This document shows positions 1-5,866 of a stretch of DNA of 17,609 bases, in pieces. The notes beneath the pieces are model-generated. The model was not told where the DNA came from and did no database searches. It saw only the letters and a program-made list of their open reading frames with translations. The DNA is from an uncultured Collinsella sp. GTDB taxonomy: Bacteria > Actinomycetota > Coriobacteriia > Coriobacteriales > Coriobacteriaceae. A program made the position numbers and the translations under genes. The stretch is taken from the NCBI GenBank assembly GCA_934617135.1, contig CAKTUC010000025.1, positions 1 to 17,609 on the forward strand, read 5' to 3'. Positions within the stretch are counted from its first letter, which is position 1. The number at the start of each line of letters is the position of its first letter.

Positions 1-83
1 CACATCAGGCAGTAAATAAACAAAAACACCACTCAGTGTACCCCTAAGCAATGGTGCGGCCCCAACTGGCCCCCACACAAAAC

Positions 84-108
84 GTGCCGCCCCAAAAAGG
101 GGCGGCAC
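84..108. terminator. Perfect 10-bp hairpin, probable terminator
   Basis: GTGCCGCCCC (84-93) pairs perfectly with GGGGCGGCAC (99-108) around an AAAAA loop. Read on the minus strand the stem is followed by GTTTTGTG, a modest T-tract, so it could end rubrerythrin transcripts about 160 bases past that stop codon. Read on the plus strand it is followed by ACAAACTTT and could instead serve a gene left of the window. The hairpin is seen directly; the direction is inferred. Confidence 0.65.
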
Positions 109-159
109 ACAAACTTTAATATCAGCTTTTCTGTAGCGAGCACGCGACGACCCGAAGCC

Positions 160-247
160 GGAGCGCAGGGCGGGGAAATACCTTTGCCTCGCGCGACCCT
201 GCGGAGCCGTGAGCGAGAGGGAAAGGTATTTCCCCGCCCTGCGCTCC
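160..247. repeat. 31-bp near-perfect inverted repeat downstream of rubrerythrin
   Basis: The arm at 160-190 matches the reverse complement of 217-247 at 30 of 31 positions; the mismatch is G186 against G221. The 26-base centre (191-216) is GC-rich. The repeat begins about 20 bases beyond the rubrerythrin stop codon, so its transcript could fold into a very long hairpin. There is no T-tract directly after it, so it is not a standard intrinsic terminator. It may protect or help end the transcript, or be a small dispersed repeat. The arms do not resemble those of the other two long inverted repeats in the window. Confidence 0.85.
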
Positions 248-267
248 GCAGCAGCTAGCGTCACGCG

Positions 268-807
268 CTAGTAGTTCACCACCTGCTCCTCAAAGTACGC
301 CTTCGGGTGGTTACACACCGGGCACACCTCGGGCGCCTCGGCACCAACATGCAGGTGTCCGCAGTTCAGGCACTTCCACACCTTCACGCCCTCACGCTCA
401 AACACCTCGCCCGACTCAATGCGCTCGACAAGTTTGTTGTAGCGCTCCTCGTGGGCCTTCTCGACGGCGGCGACACCACGGAACTTTGCGGCAATCTCGG
501 CAAAGCCCTCTTCCTCGGCGGTCTTGGCAAACTCGTCGTACATCGTGGTCCACTCGTAGTTCTCGCCCGCAGCGGCATCACGCAAATTGTCCAGGGTGTC
601 GGGAACGGCGCCGTCGTGCAGGTACTTAAACCACAGCTTGGCGTGCTCGGACTCGTTGCCTGCGGTCTCGGCAAAGATATTCGAGATTTGAACGTAGCCA
701 TCCTTCTTGGCCTTAGATGCGTAGTAGCGATACTTGGTGTGCGCCTGCGACTCACCGGCAAAAGCGGTCTCGAGGTTCTTCTTGGTTTGGGAGTTCTCAA
801 AATCCAT
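268..807 (-). CDS. rbr: Rubrerythrin (diiron peroxidase with rubredoxin-like tail)
   Basis: This is a 179-residue cytoplasmic rubrerythrin, which in the family reduces hydrogen peroxide in anaerobes using electrons from reduced rubredoxin or related donors. Residues 1-135 form the ferritin-like four-helix part, with E19, E52-x-x-H55, E82 and E116-x-x-H119 in the positions expected for diiron ligands. The tail carries a rubredoxin-type iron site, C146-x2-C149 and C162-x2-C165. Length is normal for a short rubrerythrin. I chose the ATG at 807, which has an AGGGAAG ribosome site; a GTG at 828 would overlap that site and adds seven residues with no family match. It lies 114 bases downstream of the glycosylase gene on the same strand, so it may be co-transcribed or use a promoter in the gap. 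No convincing promoter was found there. Family assignment is secure. Confidence 0.96.
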   Translation of the reverse strand: MDFENSQTKKNLETAFAGESQAHTKYRYYASKAKKDGYVQISNIFAETAGNESEHAKLWFKYLHDGAVPDTLDNLRDAAAGENYEWTTMYDEFAKTAEEEGFAEIAAKFRGVAAVEKAHEERYNKLVERIESGEVFEREGVKVWKCLNCGHLHVGAEAPEVCPVCNHPKAYFEEQVVNY

Positions 808-921
808 AGGTGTACTTCCCTTCAACACATACCGCCCGTAGGCTTCGAGCGGCCTTGTCTCTAGGATGCCCTCATGTCGAAAATCTAAACCTTACAATCC
901 TGTTCTTCAGATTTGCGCAGG

Positions 922-1827
922 CTACACGCTTAGCCAGCGGTCGCCTTCGGCGCGGCAAAAGCCCTCGCGCTCAAGATCGGCCAAAATGCCTGCAACCAAG
1001 TCGCGCTCGACCGGCTCGCGGCCTGCCGCCGCCTCCATTTCGTTGACACCCGCCACGACCTCGGCGAGTGTGATGCCCGCCGGCTGCCCATCGCGCGCAG
1101 CCAGCAGCATGCGCACAATATGGGCGCGCTTTTGACGGCGCGAGCCCTCAAACTTGGACTGACGGCTATAGCTCGCCGAGCGCCTGGACGGATTGGGCAG
1201 CGTCTTCTTAAGATACGCGCCATAATCCAGCAGCGCGTAATACCATGCGCGCGGTGTGTCGGCATCGTCTTGAGGCGCGGCAAAGGGTGCGATCTCGTCT
1301 GCCGCCGCACCGGGGGCCGCCGGACAGGCGGCTTGGATCAGCGGCACCAGCTCGCGATCGGGAACGGCCGGCACATCGGGAAAGAAATGATGCAGAAAGA
1401 CCGTGCGCACGTTGGTCTCCAGATACACACCCGGTAGATCGAACGCAAACGACCGGATGCCCTGCGCCGTCGCCGGACCAATACCGGGCAGGGCGACCAA
1501 GTCGCGCGTCTCACGTGGAAACTCCCCGTCCCAGTTCTCTACAACGCGCTGAGCGGCCTTGTGGAGCGCCAGGGCGCGTCGGTTGTAGCCCATCCCCTGC
1601 CAAGCGTCCAAAACATCGGAAGGCGCGGCCTGGGCAAGCGCCTGCACGGTTGGAAATCGATCGAGCCACGCGGGCATACGCGTCTCCACACGCGGCACCT
1701 GCGTTTGCTGCAGCATAACCTCGGAAAGCCAAATAATGTACGGGTCGCGCGTTCGGCGCCACGGAAGGTCGCGATAGCGCAGAACCCCTTCCGAACGAAT
1801 CATCGAACGAAAGGGGTCCTGAATCAT
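922..1827 (-). CDS. MutY-like HhH-GPD DNA glycosylase lacking the iron-sulfur cluster
   Basis: This is a 301-residue base-excision repair glycosylase of the HhH-GPD superfamily, closest to adenine glycosylase MutY, which removes A opposite 8-oxoguanine. SEVMLQQTQV (about 35-44) matches the MutY motif holding the catalytic Glu. LPGIGPATA is the helix-hairpin-helix, and like MutY it has no lysine at the lyase position, so it is probably monofunctional. Two features are odd. The usual catalytic Asp (DGNV or DTNV) is Glu here, in LETNVRTV. The four C-terminal cysteines of the 4Fe-4S loop are absent, replaced by a basic Ser/Arg-rich stretch after LLDYGAYLKK. The ATG at 1827 has AAGGAG eight bases upstream. 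It starts 11 bases after the Rrf2 gene ends, so the two are almost surely one operon. Substrate is uncertain; mutY is a tentative name only. Confidence 0.85.
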   Translation of the reverse strand: MIQDPFRSMIRSEGVLRYRDLPWRRTRDPYIIWLSEVMLQQTQVPRVETRMPAWLDRFPTVQALAQAAPSDVLDAWQGMGYNRRALALHKAAQRVVENWDGEFPRETRDLVALPGIGPATAQGIRSFAFDLPGVYLETNVRTVFLHHFFPDVPAVPDRELVPLIQAACPAAPGAAADEIAPFAAPQDDADTPRAWYYALLDYGAYLKKTLPNPSRRSASYSRQSKFEGSRRQKRAHIVRMLLAARDGQPAGITLAEVVAGVNEMEAAAGREPVERDLVAGILADLEREGFCRAEGDRWLSV

Positions 1828-1838
1828 GGCTATGCTCC

Positions 1839-2333
1839 TTATGCGGCGCTATTCCTCCCGGAAGCGCACGTACAGGTGGCGTACTCGGGAAACGCATCGC
1901 GGTCGGCGAACTTGGAATCGACGGCCGGGAACTGGCGGTGAGCGACGATATCGCCCAGCGAAACGGAATCGAGGTAGTCGCGCATCAGCGCTTGAGCTCC
2001 GGCCCACAGGGGATGATAGCAGCACGTGCCCATGCGCGCACAGTCACCATCGGGCGCGGTGCAATCGTTCATGACCATGGGGCCCTGGACTGCCTCAACG
2101 ACCTGGCGGATGGTGACATCGTCGGGGCTGACCTTAAGACGCATGCCGCCATGGACGCCACGCAGGCTCTCGACAATACCGGCCTGAACCAAACCATGCT
2201 GGATCGAACGGGCAAATGAATACGGGACATTGACCTCTTCGGCGGCAGTGCGAACAGAAAGCAGACGCTCCGGGTCCTCGGCAAGCATCGCGAGCATGCG
2301 AAGGGCGTAATCAGTCTTCCTCGATATGTCCAT
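1839..2333 (-). CDS. Rrf2-family transcriptional regulator with cysteine cluster
   Basis: This is a 164-residue Rrf2-family repressor. The N-terminal winged helix (about 1-85) opens with MDISRKTDYALRML and includes SVRTAAEEVNVPYSFARSI and the LRGVHGGMRL wing, all typical. C91, C98 and C104 or C105 sit where IscR, NsrR and RsrR hold an iron-sulfur cluster, so it probably senses iron-sulfur status, nitric oxide or redox. The tail adds C154-T-C156, which is not a usual family feature. The ATG at 2333 has AAGGGGA five bases upstream. The glycosylase starts 11 bases downstream, then rubrerythrin, so its likely targets are its own oxidative-stress operon. A hyphenated palindrome upstream at 2359-2372 is a candidate operator. 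The family is certain; the ligand and regulon are inferred. Confidence 0.93.
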   Translation of the reverse strand: MDISRKTDYALRMLAMLAEDPERLLSVRTAAEEVNVPYSFARSIQHGLVQAGIVESLRGVHGGMRLKVSPDDVTIRQVVEAVQGPMVMNDCTAPDGDCARMGTCCYHPLWAGAQALMRDYLDSVSLGDIVAHRQFPAVDSKFADRDAFPEYATCTCASGRNSAA

Positions 2334-2358
2334 TTTTCCCCTTTCAAGGAATAGGAAC

Positions 2359-2372
2359 AGCTCGAACGAGCT
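2359..2372. promoter_or_regulatory. Hyphenated palindrome, possible Rrf2 operator
   Basis: AGCTCG-AA-CGAGCT lies 26 bases before the Rrf2 start codon. Autoregulation is common in this family, so it is a candidate operator. It does not match the known IscR or NsrR consensus sequences, so the call is weak. Confidence 0.25.
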
Positions 2373-2492
2373 CCGGGGCCGAGCTTACGTCGAGACACCA
2401 ATGACCGTATGGACGCCCAAATAGCAAAACGGGTGCCCACTGAATGCCGTGTTTGAAGCCTCTTGCATCAAAAACGGCCCACAGTGCGATTC

Positions 2493-2521
2493 AGTATAAC
2501 CTAACCCCCTGCTTCGTTGAA
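2493..2521 (-). promoter_or_regulatory. Possible promoter for the Rrf2 operon
   Basis: On the minus strand TTCAAC (2516-2521) and TATACT (2493-2498) are separated by 17 bases. The -10 box matches the sigma-70 consensus at five of six positions and the -35 box at only three. It would give a leader of about 155 bases. Confidence 0.3.
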
Positions 2522-2651
2522 CTGGTGTTGCGCAACAAACGCCTTGTTTGAGCACATGTCTCAGACGGAGCCTGTCCGGGAATTGGAAGGATTTGGTTTT
2601 GGGTGAGGAAGCAAAAGAAGCGGTCTCGAAGATCAATGTCCTATCAAACGC

Positions 2652-2679
2652 AAAAAGCCACGTCCGAAGACGTGGCTTT
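2652..2679 (-). terminator. Intrinsic terminator of tRNA-Asp
   Basis: AAAGCCACGTC (2654-2664) pairs with GACGTGGCTTT (2669-2679) around a CGAA tetraloop. On the minus strand it is followed by CTTTTTG. It lies nine bases past the 3' end of tRNA-Asp. Confidence 0.9.
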
Positions 2680-2687
2680 AATTGCGT

Positions 2688-2765
<78 letters not shown>

Positions 2766-2811
2766 AGGCAGTCGTTCGCGTTTGTTTCCGCTCGCGTGCG
2801 CTGCGGGGATT

Positions 2812-2862
2812 AGTATACACAGAAGTCTGTCCGGCGCGCAACAACTTTTTTGAAAAAATTTT
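2812..2862 (-). promoter_or_regulatory. tRNA-Asp promoter with UP-like A/T tract
   Basis: On the minus strand a TATACT -10 (2812-2817) and TTGCGC -35 (2836-2841) are 18 bases apart. The expected start is about 40 bases before the tRNA. Immediately upstream of the -35, 2843-2862 is almost pure A/T in runs, resembling the UP elements that boost stable-RNA promoters. The boxes are visible; activity is inferred. Confidence 0.6.
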
Positions 2863-2872
2863 TGGGCCCTCC

Positions 2873-3017
2873 GGGAGGGTCTCCGGGGCTGTGGGGCGCG
2901 GGTTAAGTTTGCTGCTCTACAGTCCTGCGCAAGACGGAAAGCACATTAAGTGCTTTCCTTTGCGTGCGGAACTCGCGACAAACTTAACCCGCGCCCCACA
3001 GCCCCGGAGACCCTCCC
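2873..3017. repeat. Perfect 38-bp inverted repeat with nested hairpin
   Basis: The arm at 2873-2910 is the exact reverse complement of 2980-3017. The 69-base centre holds a second perfect 9-bp hairpin, GGAAAGCAC (2936-2944) with GTGCTTTCC (2950-2958), and partly complementary flanks, so the whole 145 bases could fold as one rod. The first arm's GGGAGGG can also pair with CCCTCC just before it (2867-2872), giving an alternative fold. It lies between the phosphodiesterase terminator and the tRNA-Asp promoter in a gene-free interval (2766-3174). No open frame or transposase is inside. The remaining bases 3018-3132 show nothing recognisable. Confidence 0.95.
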
Positions 3018-3132
3018 TGCCGTCACTTTGTTCAACCAGTTTTGCGGGCGTGCGCCGCTGCGCGGCTCGCCCGCGTGCTCCTCGACGGGGTTGTCTGATG
3101 GTTGTTGTTGAACTTCGGCCTTTGGCTCAAAG

Positions 3133-3167
3133 AAAAACGGGGGATGCTCTGTGCATCCCCCGTTTTT
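3133..3167. terminator. Strong bidirectional terminator after the phosphodiesterase gene
   Basis: AAAAACGGGGGATGC (3133-3147) pairs perfectly with GCATCCCCCGTTTTT (3153-3167) around TCTGT. T-tracts follow the GC stem on either strand. It begins about eight bases past the stop codon of the minus-strand phosphodiesterase gene. Confidence 0.93.
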
Positions 3168-3174
3168 GTTGCGG

Positions 3175-3642
3175 TTACTCTAGGTCAATAAACTTGGTGC
3201 TTATGACATGGCCGTCTTTTACTAGCATTCTGGCCATGGTGGGGCCTCGGGTGCCTCTGGGGTAGCTGGCGCTGCCGGGGTTGAGGACCAGGCAGCGGCC
3301 TACTTGGGCTTCTTTGGTTACGTGGGTGTGGCCGTTGATGGCTACGTCTACGGATCCCACGGGCAGGTCTTCACGGTAGTGGGCTACGGCGAATTTGAGG
3401 CCTTCGTAGGTGAAGAGGGCCAGACGGTCTACGTCCGGGCCGTAGTCGCGGTAGTAGTCGTTGTTGCCTAGGACCGCTCGCACGGGGGCGATGGTACATA
3501 GGTGCTCGTAATCCATCTCTGAGGTGAGGTCTCCGGCGTGGATGATCAGATCTGCGCCCTTGAGCTCGTCTAGGAGCGCGGGCGATAGATAGCCGTGGGT
3601 GTCCGAGATGATGTCGATGCGCTTGGCGCTTGCACTGTTCAT
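3175..3642 (-). CDS. YfcE/MJ0936-type metallophosphodiesterase
   Basis: This is a 155-residue calcineurin-like phosphoesterase of the small YfcE/MJ0936 group, two-metal cytoplasmic enzymes that hydrolyse phosphodiesters in vitro; the natural substrate is usually unknown. All metal motifs are present: D14-T-H16, G-D38, G59-N-N-D62, H88 and G104-H-T-H107. Length is normal. The ATG at 3642 has AAGGGA six bases upstream. It is a single gene between two terminators. Its codon use stands out: 6 of 15 leucines are CTA and 7 of 12 valines are GTA, while neighbours strongly prefer C- and G-ending codons. This may mark recent acquisition or unusual expression. Family call is secure, specificity unknown. 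Confidence 0.93.
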   Translation of the reverse strand: MNSASAKRIDIISDTHGYLSPALLDELKGADLIIHAGDLTSEMDYEHLCTIAPVRAVLGNNDYYRDYGPDVDRLALFTYEGLKFAVAHYREDLPVGSVDVAINGHTHVTKEAQVGRCLVLNPGSASYPRGTRGPTMARMLVKDGHVISTKFIDLE

Positions 3643-3678
3643 GGGATCCCTTCTGCAAAACTGATTTGGCGGTTATAC

Positions 3679-3726
3679 AAAAAGCCCCACGGCTCCGCAG
3701 ACAATTGGTCTACCGAGCTGCGGGGC
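3679..3726 (-). terminator. Terminator after the first LytTR regulator
   Basis: An imperfect stem-loop at 3684-3726 pairs AGCCCC...GGCTC on the left with GAGCTGCGGGGC on the right. On the minus strand it is followed by TTTTT (3679-3683). It starts eight bases past the stop codon of the response regulator gene. Confidence 0.75.
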
Positions 3727-3733
3727 CAGTGTG

Positions 3734-4450
3734 CTAGAGGCTCAGGGCCTTCTTGAGCGGCACGACGCGGCGGCGCGAAACCGGCACGCGTTCATCGACG
3801 CCCGTAATGCCCAGCTGGATGGCACCCGAGGGCACGGTCTCGACGTCCGTGACGCACGCCAAGTTGACGATATAGCGGCGATGCACGCGGAAGAAGCCAA
3901 AGTCGCAAAGCTTGGCCTCGAACTGCGCCAGCGAAGTCGTCGACAGGAAGCGATCGTCGATCGTGTAGATGCAGGAGTAATCGTCCTTGGCCATAATGAA
4001 GCGAATGTCATCGACGGGAATGAGGACCTTACGGCCGCCCTTTTCCACCGGAATGCGCTCGATGGTGGCCTTGCTGTCCGTGACGGGCTTGGCGCGCTGC
4101 ATGACCTTCTCGATCGCGCGATCCAGGCGCGCCTCCTCAACCGGCTTCATTAGGTAATCGACGGCATCTACGTCGAACGCCTCGACGGCATGATCGCTAT
4201 ATGCGGTCACAAACACAATCGCCGGCGGATTCTTGAGCTTATGCAGCGCCTCGGCAAGCTGCAAGCCAGAAGCGCCGGGCATCGAGATATCGAGAAATAC
4301 GACATCGACGCGGCTTTCCATCAACATCTCAATGGCGGAGCGGACGCTCGACGCCTCAGTGATCGTGCCGATCTTGCCCGTCTGCTCGAGCAAGAAGCGA
4401 AGTTCCGAACGGGCCGGGGCCTCATCATCCACAATCATCGCACGCAGCAT
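3734..4450 (-). CDS. LytTR-family response regulator (first copy)
   Basis: This is a 238-residue cytoplasmic response regulator. The receiver domain (about 3-118) has acidic residues D8-D9, phospho-acceptor D54 in FLDISMPG, T82 and K102. A linker leads to the LytTR DNA-binding domain (about 134-236), with FFRVHRRYIVNL and VPVSRRRV typical of the fold. The ATG at 4450 has an AAAGG site ten bases upstream. A TTG at 4474 would give a longer product but has no site and adds nothing homologous. It is 72 bases downstream of its kinase gene and ends at a terminator, so it closes the glycosyltransferase-kinase-regulator operon. LytTR proteins bind paired direct repeats; I did not find a clear site in the window. 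Its paralog is at 9622-10356. Confidence 0.95.
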   Translation of the reverse strand: MLRAMIVDDEAPARSELRFLLEQTGKIGTITEASSVRSAIEMLMESRVDVVFLDISMPGASGLQLAEALHKLKNPPAIVFVTAYSDHAVEAFDVDAVDYLMKPVEEARLDRAIEKVMQRAKPVTDSKATIERIPVEKGGRKVLIPVDDIRFIMAKDDYSCIYTIDDRFLSTTSLAQFEAKLCDFGFFRVHRRYIVNLACVTDVETVPSGAIQLGITGVDERVPVSRRRVVPLKKALSL

Positions 4451-4522
4451 AGGGTTTAAACCTTTCGTCAACAAACTACGACGGGCATCCGCCAGTTGGC
4501 GTTGAGCCCGTAGCCTTTTATT

Positions 4523-5866
4523 TTACTCTTGAATGTCAAAGATGCTCTCTGACAAATCAAGATGCAGGAGCACTTTGGTACCCTTGCCCGGCGCCGATTC
4601 GACGCGCGTATAAGAGTGCGGTCCATAAAAGCGATGGATGCGCTCAGAAATATTGTGCATGGCCACGCCGGCGCCGCCGCCTTGCGGCGAGCTGGCATCG
4701 GGGCGTGCGGAGCGCTCATCAAACAGCCTCGCAGCCGTGCCCTCGTCCATGCCCACGCCGTTGTCGGCCACGGCGATCAGAATCGCGTCGTCGCCGTCTT
4801 GGTGGACGGTCACGTCGATCCTCAGAGCGCCGTCATCGCCCATGCCATGGCGCACGGCGTTCTCGACAATCGGCTGGATTACAAAGGCCGGGACCAACGT
4901 GTCCTCGACATCCTCCGAGACATCGAAGGTCGCCAGTACGCGGTCCTCGCCAAAGCGCGCCTTCTCAAACGTCAGGTAGCGCTTTGTCTGGGCCACCTCG
5001 CGCGAGACCGGGATGAGCGACCCCGAGTTGTCGAGCGTGGCGCGGTAGAACGACGAGAACTCGCGCAGCAGCTCGCGGGCACGCAACGGATCGGTGCGTG
5101 TAAACGACGCGATGGTGTTGAGCGTGTTAAACAGAAAGTGAGGATTGATCTGTGCCTGCAGGGCACGAACCTCGGCACGGGCCGTGAGCTCCTTTTGCAC
5201 CTCGAGCTCGTGGATGGCGAGCTGCGTGGACAGGATCTCGGCAAAGCCCGAAGCAAGCGCATACTGGGTGCGGTCGACGGCGCGCGGGGTCTTGTAGTAG
5301 AACTTGAGCGTGCCGACGGTGCGGTCACCCACCTTGATGGGGGCGATGATGCCCGCCGGGACCTGGTTGTGCGAACCATCCGAGCCGACGACGTCCACCA
5401 CGCGGTTGAACGACTGCACGATACCGTGCTCAATGACGTAGCGCGTGGCAAGCGTGTGGATGGGCGAATCGGGCAGCAGCTTTTCCTCGAACTCGCCCGC
5501 GCAGGCCAGCACGTTGCTCTCGTCGGTGATGGCAACGGTCATGGCACGCGTCTCGGGCAGAATACGCTGGCACACCAGGCGCGCCGACTCCTGCGTCAGG
5601 CCGCCTTTAATGTCCTCGAGCATGGCAGAGGCAACCGAGAGCGTCTCCTCGGTGTACTGGGAGCGCACCGAATCGGGGTTGAGCGTCAAGAAGATAAAGA
5701 TACACAGGAAGATGCACAGCAGCGCACAGGCGACCACCGTGGCAATCGGCTCGATGCCGGTCGCCAAGGCAAAGATAAAGTACGCCAACACGCAAACGGC
5801 GCAGACGACGGCAATGATGCGAAAGATTGAAATTGAATTATCGCGCTGGGCGCGGCGGTCGATCAT
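4523..5866 (-). CDS. LytS-type sensor histidine kinase (first copy)
   Basis: This is a 447-residue membrane kinase. Two membrane segments (about 13-37 and 38-60) form a short anchor. A GAF-like sensory region follows (about 75-210). The His_kinase domain has phospho-acceptor H243 in INPHFLFNTLNT, the N-box at VENAVRH (N336), G1 DNGVGM (368-373) and a glycine-rich G2 near 396-405. It lacks the multi-membrane 5TM domain of classic LytS, so it probably senses a cytoplasmic or membrane-proximal signal. The ATG at 5866 overlaps the glycosyltransferase stop as ATGA, with GGAGGGG upstream, so translation is probably coupled. The partner regulator is 72 bases downstream. It is paralogous to the kinase at 10395-11780. 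Signal unknown. Confidence 0.95.
   Translation of the reverse strand: MIDRRAQRDNSISIFRIIAVVCAVCVLAYFIFALATGIEPIATVVACALLCIFLCIFIFLTLNPDSVRSQYTEETLSVASAMLEDIKGGLTQESARLVCQRILPETRAMTVAITDESNVLACAGEFEEKLLPDSPIHTLATRYVIEHGIVQSFNRVVDVVGSDGSHNQVPAGIIAPIKVGDRTVGTLKFYYKTPRAVDRTQYALASGFAEILSTQLAIHELEVQKELTARAEVRALQAQINPHFLFNTLNTIASFTRTDPLRARELLREFSSFYRATLDNSGSLIPVSREVAQTKRYLTFEKARFGEDRVLATFDVSEDVEDTLVPAFVIQPIVENAVRHGMGDDGALRIDVTVHQDGDDAILIAVADNGVGMDEGTAARLFDERSARPDASSPQGGGAGVAMHNISERIHRFYGPHSYTRVESAPGKGTKVLLHLDLSESIFDIQE

Larger units (their letters stand above)
2334..2651. other. Gene-free interval upstream of rrf2
   Basis: This stretch of about 320 bases lies between the Rrf2 start and the tRNA-Asp terminator. 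I see the weak promoter and palindrome listed separately and a loose direct repeat (minus strand) of a CAGTGGGC...CGTTTT pattern at 2425-2447 and 2470-2489. Open frames here start with TTG or lack a ribosome site and match nothing I recognise. It may contain a decayed repeat; nothing firmer can be supported. Confidence 0.4.

Noticed and set aside
2385..2636. 83-codon minus-strand frame upstream of rrf2
   Set aside because: It starts at TTG without a properly spaced ribosome site, is Cys- and Ser-rich with no known domain and overlaps the possible rrf2 promoter.
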